Assembly (NCBI GenBank): GCA_023014485.1
Contig: JAJOZX010000921.1
Coordinates: 649,001 to 713,000 of the forward strand
Length of the DNA: 64,000 nt
Source: Bathynomus jamesi
Lineage: Eukaryota; Arthropoda; Malacostraca; Isopoda; Cirolanidae
Direction of reading: 5' to 3'
Shown: piece after piece, positions 28,801 through 35,370 of the stretch
How positions within the stretch are numbered: position 1 is the stretch's first letter
How the letters are laid out: every line of letters starts with the position of its first letter
Made by a program: the position numbers and the translations under genes
The notes under the pieces: model-generated
Told to the model about the DNA's origin: nothing
The model's database searches: none
What the model saw: the letters and a program-made list of their open reading frames with translations, nothing else

Positions 28801-31095
28801 TAGCAAAAGTTTCACCGAAATCCCGAAAGGAGGATAACCAAAAATCCGAGAGATATGCAAGAAGACTGCCAGAAGATCGTCCCTTGCGGAATTCATATTG
28901 AGAATCTTCCTATAAAGGATAGATTTAAAAACTTCAGAAAGACAAGAAATCAAATCAATTGGACGATAGTTGGAGGGTTGAGAGCGGTCACCCTTCTTTG
29001 AGACACGCTGAATGAAAGTGGACTTCAAGCAGAAAGGAAAAGTACCATATGAAATAAAGACGAAAAGATTTGCCTAGGTAGGGTGTCAGCACAGAACCAC
29101 AGTTCTTGAGAATAACAAGAGGGACACCATCAGGATCGTACGCCTTCCTAGAGTTGAGTCCAGATAGGGCAGAAAAAACATCTTTGCAAGAGATTGTAAT
29201 TTCTGACATAATTAAGTTGGAGGGAGGAGGAGATGGAGGAACAGCACCGGAATCGTCCAGGTTTGAGTTGGAGACGGAAGTTTGAATGAAGAGTTCAGCT
29301 TTATTAAGAAAAGAGCGGTCGGAATGTAAAAGAGGGAAAGATGAAGAAAAGTTGTTGATGTTCTTGGCTTGGTGCCAGAAAGAGCGCGAAGAATACAATT
29401 GGATAGGTTTTCACATTTTCGTCTGATGAAAGAATTTTTGGAGAGTCGAAGAAGAGATTTTTTTTTATAATTCTGGACAAAAATATAAACTGAGTGAGAG
29501 TCAACAATTGGATGGTGACTGTACCTTCTAAAAGCCTCCGTTGCAGATAGCATTAGAACAAGCAAAGTTAATCCAAGTTTTTTTTTTTGCATTAGTAGTA
29601 GGAATAGAATATAGAATGTATGCCTCCATTCCCGAGAAAATCACCTCCATGATGCGCTCAGCACACTCGGAGGGGCTCTGGCTGTAAATCAGAGAAGTAT
29701 TACCAAAGGAGTCTCCTCTTGGGAGGATCCAAAGGCAGAACTGAAGCGATAGAGCAGGAAACAGATACAAAATTGTGGTCGGAGGAGCCCAACGGAGAAA
29801 CACGTTTGACAGAAGGAGGATAAGTGGCGAGAAATAAATCCAGAATGTTGGGTCTATCTCCAAGGCGATCGAAGATACGAGTAGGGTACTGTACAATCTG
29901 TTCTAAATCATTCAGGATAGGGAAGTTGTAAGCTAGTTCATCAGGGAGGAAAACCAAAGGTGGTGGTGAACATTGAAATCCCTTAAAATGGAGATTTCAG
30001 CAAAAGGAGAGTGAGATAGAATATATTCCATTTTAAAAGAGAAGTAGTCAAATAATTAGTCAGTAAAATTAGGAGAAAAGTAGACAACGCAGTTATGTAT
30101 TCAGTTTGAGATTTGCATGTAAACCATAACCAGAGGGTGTAGAATTCGGAGGGTTCGAGTTCGGGAATACGAGAGCAAGTTAGGTCGTTGCGTACATATA
30201 TGCAACATCCACCTTTTGAATGAAATTAAGTCTAGAGAAAGTAGGCGGATACAGAAAAAGGGTTGCTGTCACTGTCAGTCGTCCCAGACACCCGAGTTTC
30301 ACTGAGAAAGAGAAGGCGAGGTTTGGAGTAGGAGAGGTTGTGTTCAACAGATTGGAAATTTAAAGAAAGGCTGCGAATGTTGCAGAAGTTTATGAAAAGT
30401 GAATCAGATAGAGGCCCAGAACATCTTGAATGGGCAGTAACAGAACTAGCTCCGCTGCCCGAGTCTGCGTTTCCGGTATTGGCAGCGGGGAAGTCAGAAG
30501 TGGAGATATTTATGGTTCCCTCCCCATGGGACTCCGAGGCTCTTGAGGGTTTTTTTAATTTTGAAAAGATTGTTTAGTATGTCATTCGAGACAGGAGTTC
30601 CAGCACTCCCTGTCTCCTGCCCAACGTCCCCTCGAGTACTTCTCTTGTCGATTGGTGTTAACAATCTCCTCCAAGATGTCTTCATTTACCATTCAGATGT
30701 CATTTTTGTGATAGCATCTTTTGTGTCAACCTGCGAGACAGATTAATCTGTATTATGAAATATAATGGCATACCTTTATTTCGTTATACTGTTTTCCATT
30801 GGTAACATTTGATTTGGCCAGTTTTGAAAATTCTGCTCTCCGTTGTATACGATCTGAAAATTTTGCAATGTTTAAATCAAATTTCGGTGCATATTTCAAC
30901 CATTTTTAATTCCGGGCTTTTGAAACCAAAACAATCTTGTCATCTTTCAGGTTATTAGAGCGATGCGAAAAACTTCAGCTTTTGGATGTGAGTTACTGTG
31001 AACAAATTCATTCTGCGTACGTCCAACACTGGAAAATTCAGTTCCCAGATGTATCCATCAAAGGAGGGCAAAAGAACCATGTTTCATTATCGTAA
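12385..31095 (+). CDS. FBXL4: FBXL4, F-box and leucine-rich-repeat protein 4 (nine exons, N-terminus missing)
   Basis: FBXL4 is the substrate-recognition subunit of an SCF-type ubiquitin ligase; in animals it acts at the mitochondrial outer membrane and restrains BNIP3/NIX-dependent mitophagy. Exons: 12385-12580, 12931-13095, 17338-17584, 23161-23285, 23624-23858, 26243-26404, 26825-26987, 27454-27651, 30951-31095, about 545 codons against roughly 620 in vertebrates. The order is a discoidin-like domain, an acidic linker, an F-box and leucine-rich repeats. The match to the family was judged by eye along the whole length, including segment order and linker ends. All introns have GT/AG ends and phases agree, apart from a one-base deletion at the end of exon 4. 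The first ~100 codons and the promoter were not found. Introns make up about 90% of the span and carry many transposons. Confidence 0.88.
12931..13095 (+). CDS. FBXL4: FBXL4 exon: discoidin-like domain, end
   Basis: Acceptor TTGCAG ends at 12930; donor GTAAGT starts at 13096. It reads [20 protein letters not shown] then [16 protein letters not shown], corresponding to the last strands of the discoidin-like domain (LIRLEVN..YTELDAVVLHG in relatives). The first base completes the asparagine codon of the previous exon; it ends after two bases of a phenylalanine codon. Confidence 0.87.
13266..13486 (+). mobile_element. 5S-rRNA-derived SINE (SINE3 type) with 12-bp TSDs
   Basis: The head at about 13295-13355 closely follows the 5S rRNA internal control region: GATCAGCGAAGTTAAGCGAC, then GGGTCTGGGTAGTAGTTGGA and TGGGAGACTG. 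A non-5S body and a short A-rich tail end at 13486. Identical TTAAATCTATGG at 13254-13265 and 13487-13498 are the target duplications. It is in sense orientation in an FBXL4 intron. The body shares a block with 50030-50065. Confidence 0.9.
13499..14346. other. FBXL4 intron, no feature recognised
   Basis: AT-rich intronic sequence. A short (AT)n tract lies at 14108-14121. No reading frame or inverted repeat that could be assigned was seen. Confidence 0.4.
14347..14431. repeat. Palindrome from a dispersed repeat end
   Basis: Bases 14347-14377 and 14401-14431 are inverted copies (TACCATTGGTTACTAAAGTT and its complement with a few mismatches) around a 23-base loop. The same end sequence appears once more at 22528-22561, so it is probably the terminus of a MITE or LINE family. 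No target duplication was seen. Confidence 0.5.
14432..15150. other. FBXL4 intron, no feature recognised
   Basis: T-rich intronic sequence with several overlapping open frames of 90-108 codons (14395-14795) that are rich in F, S, H and I and look like chance frames in low-complexity DNA. No domain was recognised. Confidence 0.4.
15159..16419 (-). mobile_element. Merlin DNA transposon with 8-bp TSDs
   Basis: The ends are GGATCACTTTAACATATTGC at 15159 and its near-complement ending at 16419 (AGATCACTTTAACATTGC read inward). GTTTTCAG at 15151-15158 and 16420-16427 are identical 8-base duplications, as known for Merlin. The subterminal string TTTAACATATTGCTTCCC is repeated near both ends. At 1261 bases it has the expected size for a full Merlin element with one transposase gene, here on the minus strand. 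It lies in an FBXL4 intron. Confidence 0.9.
15317..16130 (-). pseudogene. Merlin transposase, near-complete but disrupted
   Basis: The C-terminal 185 codons (15874-15317) are open: [20 protein letters not shown] carries the first catalytic [10 protein letters not shown] the second, and [11 protein letters not shown] the glutamate of the DDE triad. This is the IS1595/IS1016-like fold typical of Merlin. Upstream, at about 16120-15960, a zinc-ribbon start [12 protein letters not shown] with a SIRTGSFF block can be read. Two stop codons and one frameshift separate it from the catalytic domain. Total length would be about 270 codons, as expected for the family. The catalytic residues are all retained. 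Confidence 0.85.
16500..17060 (+). pseudogene. LINE 3' relic (reverse transcriptase C-terminal part)
   Basis: At 16520-16640 the frame reads [20 protein letters not shown] then [15 protein letters not shown], the thumb segment common to many LINE polymerases. From 16790 to 17050 broken frames give [10 protein letters not shown], a stretch with ALWNSL and [11 protein letters not shown], which is the usual C-terminal end of the same protein class. Intervening sequence has many stops. It is an old fragment in an FBXL4 intron. Confidence 0.6.
17338..17584 (+). CDS. FBXL4: FBXL4 exon: acidic linker to F-box start
   Basis: Acceptor TTATAG ends at 17337; donor GTACTT starts at 17585. The first base completes the preceding codon and the exon ends in phase 0. 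It encodes a charged, low-complexity linker with [19 protein letters not shown] and ends EGGYFAMLP, which lines up with the conserved (N)GYFDKLP that opens the F-box in relatives. The linker itself is poorly conserved in the family. That short end match, the phases and the position identify the exon. Confidence 0.78.
17900..18410 (+). pseudogene. Penelope-like element 3' part, degraded
   Basis: The DNA from about 17960 to 18260 is clearly similar to 53000-53260, which encodes a Penelope GIY-YIG region. The YIGQT string survives here (near 18090) but frames are broken throughout. Around 18330-18355 a ~25-base block is the reverse complement of its counterpart near 53345-53370, a local inversion. 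The element is split by a mariner at 18411-19136 and its tail resumes at 19137. It lies in an FBXL4 intron. Confidence 0.7.
18411..19136 (+). mobile_element. Fold-back mariner (DD41D-like), inside a Penelope tail
   Basis: The ends CAGGGTGTCCATAAATGATT (18411) and its complement (to 19136) flank the element, with TA on the left and TATA on the right. The two arms are inverted copies of each other for about 165 bases, 18411-18575 against 18970-19136. Each includes the final codons of the transposase, so the left arm is an inverted copy of the right end. The flanking Penelope sequence is continuous across the insertion. Only the C-terminal part of the transposase remains. Confidence 0.8.
18617..19012 (+). 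pseudogene. Mariner transposase C-terminal half
   Basis: The frame reads [16 protein letters not shown] (second catalytic D), then [17 protein letters not shown] and [14 protein letters not shown] (third D). Counting from the D of QQD to the D of PLDFF gives 41 intervening residues, i.e. DD41D, the spacing known for rosa/visitor-type mariners rather than the classical DD34D. The N-terminal DNA-binding domain and first catalytic aspartate are absent. The last codons ([11 protein letters not shown]) are duplicated in inverted form in the left arm. Confidence 0.75.
19137..19255 (+). repeat. Penelope-like element tail
   Basis: This sequence, starting TATTTTTGGCTGCTTGC, matches 53407-53505 downstream of a Penelope endonuclease fragment, and directly continues the fragment ending at 18410 once the mariner is removed. 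It contains a hammerhead-like core. Confidence 0.65.
19165..19213 (+). ncRNA. Hammerhead ribozyme-like motif of a Penelope element
   Basis: The core CTGACGA (19173-19179; consensus CUGANGA) is followed by a perfect 5-bp stem GTGTA/TACAC and then GAAA (19199-19202). ATTC before and GAAT after could pair as stem I, and AAGGCCTT after the core is a self-complementary 8-mer, suggesting a dimeric stem III. Hammerhead motifs in Penelope-like elements are established knowledge; activity of this copy is untested. Confidence 0.5.
19699..19804. repeat. (CA)n followed by (TA)n microsatellite
   Basis: A (CA)9 tract at 19699-19716 is followed after a few bases by about 75 bases of (TA)n interrupted once by a doubled A, ending at 19803. 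The flanks AAGGATTATA and TATAATCCTT form an inverted pair around the TA run, which would extrude as a cruciform. Confidence 0.85.
19805..20929. other. FBXL4 intron, no gene recognised; (GT)n at 20261-20283
   Basis: A (GT)11-12 tract lies at 20261-20283. ACAGACATGCAAGTAA is repeated at about 20689 and 20709. The open frame at 20215-20481 spans the GT repeat and has no recognisable domain. The part near 20800-20930 may be the 3' untranslated end of the LINE that follows on the minus strand. Confidence 0.4.
20930..21850 (-). mobile_element. CR1-type LINE, 5'-truncated, antisense in FBXL4 intron
   Basis: Reading the minus strand: [20 protein letters not shown] and FADDTKIGG (motifs B/C of the reverse transcriptase, about 21770-21640), a frame-broken thumb, then [17 protein letters not shown] (about 21330) and [19 protein letters not shown] (about 21235) ending in [10 protein letters not shown] near 20950. 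These C-terminal blocks are typical of CR1/L2-group LINEs. It lacks the 5' half, as most LINE copies do. A few frame breaks between 21390 and 21640 inactivate it. Confidence 0.8.
21851..22772. other. FBXL4 intron, no gene recognised
   Basis: Contains an isolated copy (22528-22561) of the repeat end found at 14347-14431. The open frame 22100-22339 (79 codons) has no recognised relative. The rest is AT-rich. Confidence 0.4.
22773..22942. repeat. Near-perfect 76-bp inverted repeat with hammerhead-like cores
   Basis: Arms of about 76 bases at 22773-22850 and 22864-22942 are inverted copies with only a few differences, around a short loop. On the plus strand the right arm contains CCGAAGA (22866-22872; one change from CUGANGA), a stem GATGCC/GGCATC and GAAAC (22890-22894), and the left arm has the same core on the minus strand. 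This looks like two Penelope-type tails head to head. It lies about 220 bases upstream of the F-box exon of FBXL4. Confidence 0.65.
23161..23285 (+). CDS. FBXL4: FBXL4 exon: F-box core, with apparent 1-base deletion
   Basis: Acceptor TTTCCAG ends at 23160; donor GTGAAC starts at 23286. It reads [19 protein letters not shown] then [20 protein letters not shown], a clear F-box (Skp1-binding). At about 23276-23284 the sequence ACCTTAATTTAAAG gives ATT TAA, a stop. One more A in the AATTTAAA run would give the expected L-N-L-K and restore phase 0 to the next exon. It may be an assembly error, an allele or a real lesion. Confidence 0.82.
23624..23858 (+). CDS. FBXL4: FBXL4 exon: first leucine-rich repeats
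   Basis: Acceptor TTTGCAG ends at 23623; donor GTACGT starts at 23859. Read in phase 0 it gives [20 protein letters not shown] and then [17 protein letters not shown], two F-box-type LRR units of the LxxLxLSxC form. It ends after one base of an alanine codon. An antisense CR1-type LINE begins only about 20-25 bases beyond the donor. Confidence 0.88.
23882..25055 (-). mobile_element. CR1-type LINE, antisense, abutting an FBXL4 donor
   Basis: Minus-strand reading from 25050: [19 protein letters not shown] (motif A side), then [22 protein letters not shown] (about 24785), a long thumb with [26 protein letters not shown] (about 24400), and [20 protein letters not shown] (24285) to [12 protein letters not shown] (24000). 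Its 3' end, close to 23882, has GAGAGAGAG and TTACAAGG. One frame break each near 24850 and 24395. A second, 3'-only copy follows directly at 25063. Confidence 0.85.
25063..25280 (-). mobile_element. Second copy of the same LINE 3' end, in tandem
   Basis: The 218 bases repeat 23890-24110 with roughly 93% identity by eye, in the same orientation, and encode the C-terminal [20 protein letters not shown] block. It is truncated at 25280 by a mariner fragment. A poly(A)-like run at 25045-25059 separates it from the longer copy. Confidence 0.8.
25281..25360 (-). mobile_element. Mariner terminal fragment
   Basis: Read on the minus strand from 25360, the sequence CTAGGGGCACTCAATATATT and the following GCCCCACCCTTTTTTCTTA match the left end of the mariner at 31877. 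It is preceded by TATA on the outer side. Only about 80 bases remain, so it is a solo end or internally deleted relic. Confidence 0.7.
25371..25661 (-). mobile_element. SINE-like repeat, copy 1, with A-rich tail
   Basis: On the minus strand the unit begins GCAAGGGGGTTCTAAGCTCG, runs about 275 bases, and ends in CGAATCGGTTCTTCCCGAAC followed by poly(A). A near-identical copy lies at 41462-41746. The 3' terminal string resembles GTACGAATCGGCGG just before the poly(A) of the LINE at 10545-10565. It may be a SINE using that LINE or a 5'-truncated LINE. A (GA)n tract at 25662-25685 adjoins it. Confidence 0.6.
25686..25989. other. FBXL4 intron, no feature recognised
   Basis: AT-rich, with repeated TCATATAA strings near 25750-25785. 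No reading frame of interest. Confidence 0.4.
26000..26183 (-). mobile_element. tRNA-derived SINE
   Basis: Read on the minus strand from about 26182: GAGCCGGGTAGCTCAGTG is a good tRNA 5' end and A box, GGCGGACTCCGAGCG sits at the anticodon region, and ACTGGTTCGCTGCC is a B box about 50 bases downstream. The unit continues for about 110 bases as a non-tRNA body. The tRNA-like part is imperfect and the 3' end lacks a CCA, so it is a SINE head rather than a functional tRNA gene. It lies just upstream of the FBXL4 exon at 26243. Confidence 0.65.
26243..26404 (+). CDS. FBXL4: FBXL4 exon: leucine-rich repeats
   Basis: Acceptor TTTTTCAG ends at 26242; donor GTAAAG starts at 26405. It reads [19 protein letters not shown] then [19 protein letters not shown] and NHLHL. 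It aligns with the FBXL4 segment NLSSCDKL..LKRLVLYRTKV. Phase 1 at both ends agrees with its neighbours. Confidence 0.87.
26405..26824. other. FBXL4 intron, no feature recognised
   Basis: Short intron between the exons ending at 26404 and starting at 26825. It is AT-rich with an (AAT)n run near 26696-26710 and no insertion that can be named. Confidence 0.5.
26825..26987 (+). CDS. FBXL4: FBXL4 exon: leucine-rich repeats
   Basis: Acceptor ATTTCAG ends at 26824; donor GTAAGT starts at 26988. It reads [20 protein letters not shown] and ends LLEELDLGW. The last motif (EELDLGW) is one of the most conserved blocks in FBXL4. It ends after two bases of an alanine codon, completed in the next exon. 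Confidence 0.9.
26988..27453. other. FBXL4 intron, no feature recognised
   Basis: A 466-base intron without a recognised insertion. It may be close to the original intron size. Confidence 0.5.
27454..27651 (+). CDS. FBXL4: FBXL4 exon: leucine-rich repeats
   Basis: Acceptor TGTTGCAG ends at 27453; donor GTAAGA starts at 27652. It reads [20 protein letters not shown] and then [18 protein letters not shown], matching LQKLFLTANRSV..LQQLDILGTRMVSPASL in relatives. Immediately after the donor (from about 27658) comes the poly(T) that is the tail of an antisense LINE, so the normal intron start is only about six bases long. Confidence 0.9.
27658..30745 (-). mobile_element. Jockey-like LINE, near full length, antisense in last FBXL4 intron
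   Basis: Minus-strand order: a possible ORF1 end (30685-30494), an endonuclease C-terminal part with [14 protein letters not shown] and [12 protein letters not shown] (about 29880-29770), a connecting region, [13 protein letters not shown] (29145), [19 protein letters not shown] (28975), the NGHSMLRM and [10 protein letters not shown] region (28490-28390) and [16 protein letters not shown] (about 28260) with LYRDLF near 28130. The 3' end is an A tail complementary to the T run at 27658-27667. This resembles a jockey-type LINE very common in crabs (recalled, not searched). Many frameshifts; inactive. Confidence 0.8.
30951..31095 (+). CDS. FBXL4: FBXL4 terminal exon and stop codon
   Basis: Acceptor ATCTTTCAG ends at 30950. 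It reads [20 protein letters not shown] and ends with [14 protein letters not shown] and TAA at 31093-31095. This agrees with the C-terminal [29 protein letters not shown] of the family, including its length. No AATAAA lies close behind the stop; the nearest seen is GCAAATAAATTG near 31720. Confidence 0.88.
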
Positions 31096-31515
31096 TTAAA
31101 AATATCTAACTGCAGTTTCAGTAACTGATCCGTTCCTATCTACAACTCGTTATGCATTCCTCGCAAAAATATCTTTTCATTGTGAACTTTACATTACATT
31201 CCATTACTGCGATGATGAGGATTATCCTATTTGGTGCGCGAATTAGATCTTAATAATGGATGGATAAAACTGTCACCGCAGTAACACCTTTAATAGAAGA
31301 AAGTATCCGTAAGTTTAGGTACCCTCACTTTATTCATTACACAACGACATAACGGTATGATCAGTATACCATTTTTCATTCCTCTTTAGGTGTGCGTAAC
31401 CATTTACAATTACAATCAGCTTCGCATATTTAATCATCGCTTGAATTAAATTACCATCCCAGTCTCAGAATCCAATGTTAACTTTCATCAGTATTATTAT
31501 TAATATGGGTTTATA
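31096..31515. other. FBXL4 3' flank, probably partly 3' UTR
   Basis: AT-rich sequence after the FBXL4 stop. No polyadenylation signal could be assigned with confidence. The small palindromic element at 31516 lies about 420 bases past the stop. Confidence 0.4.
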
Positions 31516-31602
31516 CAGGGTGATCAGCTTAGAGTAAAAAAAAATGTGAACTGCAAAGTTATAACAAACTTTGCAGTGCACACTTTTAAGTTGATCACCC
31601 TG
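31516..31602. mobile_element. 87-bp palindromic mariner-type MITE
   Basis: It starts CAGGGTGATCAGCTTAGAGT after TA and ends with the complement CACCCTG. The whole unit is a palindrome with GCAAAGTT/AACTTTGC at its centre. The CAGGGTG end is shared with the larger mariners of this window. It would form a single hairpin, just downstream of FBXL4 in the sense strand. Confidence 0.7.
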
Positions 31603-31874
31603 TGCAAAGTTAATTTAGAAGTTAAACTAGATGCCTTGGATATTTAATGAACCGTGGGTGCTTTAGTATACAGTAATGCTAGATGTAAGGAAAGCTGAAA
31701 ATAATCGGTATTTTTGCAAATAAATTGTAGGACATACAGGTTAAGGGTGAACCAGGTTCGTTACCAGTTTTGTTATATTTCTAAAGTGTGAATGTGAAGA
31801 ATTTTCGTTCATAAACTCGAATCGATTCTTAAACTTTATATTACATAAAAGTAATTTTGTTTTTATGGGCCTCG
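31603..31874. other. No feature recognised
   Basis: AT-rich intergenic sequence between the palindromic MITE and the DD34D mariner. GCAAATAAATTG near 31720 contains AATAAA and could serve as a distal FBXL4 polyadenylation signal. Confidence 0.35.
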
Positions 31875-31876
31875 TA

Positions 31877-33220
31877 CTAGGGGGCACTCAATATATTTTG
31901 CCCCACCCTTTTTTCTTAGCCGAAATGTCTTTGGGGCCGTAAGTTTGAACTTTCTGCGCTTCACATATCCGGATTTTTCCAGTTTGAACCTCCCGTCCTT
32001 GTATAAAGCCGATGGTTAACACAGTTTCGAAAATGGCGTCTGACAGTGATGTGCGTCGTAAACAGAGAGCTGTTATCGAGTTCTTAACCGCACAGAAGGA
32101 AACAGTCGGAAATATTCACAAACGTGTACAAAACGTTTACGGAGATGCTGTTGTTGATCGAAGCACAGTTGGACGCTGGTCTAAATGTGTGAGATCATTG
32201 GAGAGAGGGAGAGCCAGCCTCGATGATGAGCCACGCAGCGGTCGTCCGGCATCGGCTGTCGCATCTCACACTATGCAACATGCTAATAACATCATTCCAT
32301 CAAATCGGTGCGTCACATACAAGGAGCTATCAGTGGAGTTTGGAATTAGTGAAGGTGGTGTGAATACGATAATTCAGCAACTGGGATACTCAAAAGTGTG
32401 TTCACGGTTTGTTCCTCGCCAACTGACTGAAGATCACAAAACCCAAATAAAAGAAATTGCTTCTGAGTCGTTGGTTCGACACGAGACAGAAGGGGATGAC
32501 TTCCTTTCACGAATTGTGACTCGGGATGAGACTTGGGTAGTGACGGGTACACCACTTTGAACCTGAAACAAAACGGCAATCCATGGAGTGGCATCACGCA
32601 GACTCCCCACGCAAGAAAAAGTTCAAAATGGCTCCCTCTGCAGGAAACGTTATGGCCACCATCTTCTGGGACATGAAAGGGGTGATTCTGGTGGACATTA
32701 TGAAGAAAAGACAAACAATCAACTCGGGCACATATTGCTACCATACAGAGATTCCAGAGACGTATAAAGCGAGTTCGACCGGAAAGAAAACTGGAAGATG
32801 TCCTTCTTTTGCACGATAACGCAAGACCACACAACACTTTGCAAACAAGAGAGGCCATCACAAAAATGCGTTTGACTGTGTTACCCCACCCTCCATACAG
32901 CCCGGATCTGGCACCTTCAGACTTCCATTTGTTTGGGCCAATGAAGGATGCTATTCGTGGAAGAAAGTTTCAGAGTGACGATGAGGCTGTTGAGGAGGTT
33001 AAGAGGTGGGTCCAGAACCCAGCGGCTTTTACCAGCAAGGAATAAAGGTCCTTGTTTCGAGGTGGAGGAAAGCTGTAGAAAAGGATGGAGACTATGTGGA
33101 AAAATAAAAACTTGTAAAAAAGGTATGTAACTACTTGTGTACAAAATTTCTGGAACTTACAAGGAAACTTGGAAAAAAAAAAAAAAAAAAGGTGGGGCAA
33201 AATATATTGAGTGGCCCTCG
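31877..33220 (+). mobile_element. Full-length DD34D mariner
   Basis: The inverted ends are CTAGGGGGCACTCAATATAT at 31877 and its complement (CGAGGGCCACTCAATATA read inward) to 33220, with TA at 31875-31876 and 33221-33222. The length of 1344 bases is normal for mariner. It carries one frame-broken transposase gene in + orientation. A stray end of the same family is at 25281-25360. Confidence 0.9.
32012..33045 (+). pseudogene. DD34D mariner transposase, frameshifted
   Basis: The N-terminal HTH region reads KQRAVIEFLTAQKETVGNIH and STVGRWSKCVRSLERG with the DDEPRSGRP linker; DNA-binding helices follow to KVCSRFVPRQLT. Catalytic residues: TRDETW (about 32525), HDNARPH (about 32815) and PYSPDLAPSDFHLF (about 32895-32935). 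From the D of HDN to the D of APSD there are 34 residues, the classical DD34D spacing. Three frames are used (32012-32560, 32583-32819, 32809-33045), so at least two frameshifts inactivate it. All three aspartates remain. Confidence 0.88.
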
Positions 33221-33222
33221 TA

Positions 33223-33840
33223 TTATGGGAATTAAGTAGTTTAAGGTTGAAACATTATAATTAAAATAATAGACGAAATATATATGCCAAATAATAGTCG
33301 TAGTAGTAATAGACTTCAGACTTTGCAATATCATAGTTAGCGACTCCTAAAATTAGTAAACTTAGTAATAAATTTAAAATGATTCCTATAAATTTGATGG
33401 ACCAATTTTCATGATTAACATCATGAAGTAATGATTTAATCACCTCAGTTTTTTGGGGGTTTATATTAAGTTATGGCCTGTAATAAGTGTTACAGCTATT
33501 GAATGTGTTGTTGTACTTTCATTTAAAAGAACTTTTAAAGGGTAAATATGTTATTATTAGAAGATAAGTGAATGCAGTAGTAGCTTATTTTGCGTCCAAA
33601 ATTCAACTCTCCAGTTATAATTCATTTCATTTCTGTCATGGCATTTAGGCAGAAAAGTAATTCTACATTTCTACTATTAATTCCCTTCAGTATGTAAGAA
33701 AGTTAACATTTATACCAGAGAGTAGTTATTAGTAATTAATGTTAAATTTGTTGACGTGTAATTATATTTTGGATAATAAATTCAAAGCAGATTTAATATT
33801 CATCATTTCACCCTTTAAAAAATAAAAGATAATAATTCTG
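33223..33840. other. No feature recognised
   Basis: AT-rich intergenic DNA without a recognised reading frame or terminal repeat. Confidence 0.4.
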
Positions 33841-33841
33841 G

Positions 33842-33935
33842 TGTGTTCGGTTATGAGCTACAATCAGAATGTAAAGGTTCTGAGTTCGACTCCTGGCAGT
33901 GCTGCTGCCTCGTGTTGTGTTAATGCTTGGGCTGA
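33842..33935 (+). mobile_element. Possible tRNA-like SINE head
   Basis: GGTTCTGAGTTCGACTCCTG near 33876 contains a good B box (GTTCGACTCC), with a poor A-box candidate GGTTATGAGC about 30 bases upstream. It resembles the 12104 region. No body or tail could be defined. Confidence 0.3.
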
Positions 33936-33994
33936 GTAACTCTTTTAGATGTTACGTTATCCAAAAAGTTTTTAATCTTTCAAAATTTTATATA

Positions 33995-34725
33995 CAGGGT
34001 GGGCCGAAAGTCTGGATCCATAGGGAAATATTTATTTTAATACATAAATTACAACAAATGGTAAATACTAAAATGAATATCAACTTTAACTCGTAAATGC
34101 GTATCCGTGATACTGTACAGTGGTTCGTACTCCAGTATAAACAACAAATTATAACAAATGCTCAAATTGGCGGCCTCTGACATCGAGACACTTAGGGATG
34201 GAATTTATGATTTTTAATAATTCTTCGAATTGACGTTCTCGAGATGCGTGTTTCATTTGATAATCTTCTTGTTGACTTTACTGGACTATTCGTTAAAGTT
34301 TCACATACCATTGCAGAGGTATTTTCATCAGTTGCAGTTTTTGGACGACCAGAACGCCGTCGATCATGTACACTTCCTGTTTCTTTGAAACGTTTAAACA
34401 ACTTGCCAACAGTCGCATGCGTTACTGGATGCTTATCAGGATGATTTATATTGAATTTGGTAGCAACTTCTCTGTGTGTAGCGCCCTGTCTTGCGTACAT
34501 GAGCACAAGTTCTACCCGGTCTTCTGTTGTTAGATTCGAAGCCATTTCTGGGCTGAAATAAAAAAAGTATTTGAGTATTTATACTGGAGTACGAACTACT
34601 GTACAGTATCACGGATACGCATTTACGAGTTAAAGTTGATATTCATTTTAAGTATTTACCATTTGTTGTAATTTATGTATTAAAATAAATATTTTCCTAT
34701 GGATCCAGACTTTCGGCCCACCCTG
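33995..34725 (-). mobile_element. Internally deleted mariner with ~140-bp inverted arms
   Basis: It begins CAGGGTGGGCCGAAAGTCTG at 33995 after TA and ends with the complement at 34725 followed by TA. The arms (about 33995-34140 and 34578-34725) are inverted copies with very few mismatches. Between them is only the N-terminal DNA-binding part of a transposase, on the minus strand. The catalytic domain is deleted. Confidence 0.85.
34192..34545 (-). CDS. Mariner HTH-only protein (paired-like DNA-binding domain)
   Basis: An intact 117-codon frame from ATG at 34545. It reads TTEDRVELVLMYARQGATHR, then HATVGKLFKRFKETGSVHDR and RRSGRPKTATDENTSA, a standard mariner helix-turn-helix followed by the GRPR-like linker and a second helix group (STRRLSNETRISRTSIRRII). 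The catalytic domain is entirely absent; the frame ends with its own stop. If transcribed, it could bind the transposon ends without cutting, which is inference. The intact frame contrasts with most coding sequence in the window. Confidence 0.6.
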   Translation of the reverse strand: MASNLTTEDRVELVLMYARQGATHREVATKFNINHPDKHPVTHATVGKLFKRFKETGSVHDRRRSGRPKTATDENTSAMVCETLTNSPVKSTRRLSNETRISRTSIRRIIKNHKFHP

Positions 34726-34813
34726 TATATGAAAAAAAAAATATAAACCGTATAATGGCCGTACTAAAATATATAAGTTAAAAATCCCAAATTAAAAATA
34801 AAAGCTAAAAGCT

Positions 34814-35370
34814 TTAAAAATTACGAAGCTTTTCGAGGAGATCTACTCTTCGTTCAGGCAAGAAGACTAAAATGAAATAAAAGTTGCAGGGAAAGAACGG
34901 CACATGAACCTCATAATCTGACAGATGAAAATGGTGCAGGAAAAAGTTAAAAAGAGTGTCTCGGGCTAAAATTTGATTTAAAAATGGGTCGATTTGAAAA
35001 CTAACTCTTATCATTGTTAAAATTATCAACTCAATTAAAAAGGATTCGGTCAATTTCCTTTTATTTTTATCTCTTATGCGCAACTGAAGGGCCGAATTAT
35101 TAGTATCAATAAAATGATCCGAGATAGTCCTATGCTGACGTAAGGCTGAATTTGGGTCGCCGGCTCTAAGACTGTATTTATATTTATAAATTTTTTTAGC
35201 AAAATTATTAGTTTCTCCAATGTAAAGTTTGTGACAGCTTCCGCATGAAATTTTACAAACTCTTATACATTATCAGAGGCAAATTTAGGCTTCTTTATTA
35301 CGAAGGGAATTTCTAATAGTGCAATTTATCTTAACCGTTTTAGTGGAATTACTTAAATACTCAAGGTCAG
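34814..35370 (-). pseudogene. Penelope GIY-YIG endonuclease part, inverted
   Basis: Minus-strand reading: LEYLSNSTKTVKINCTIRNS (about 35365-35300), then VCKISCGSCHKLYIGETNNF (about 35260), a YKYSLRAGDPNSALRQHRTI segment, and the tail KLTESFLIELIILT. The CGSC..LYIGET block is the GIY-YIG signature of Penelope-like elements. It lies head to head with the reverse transcriptase of the same family that starts near 35371 on the plus strand. Confidence 0.75.
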
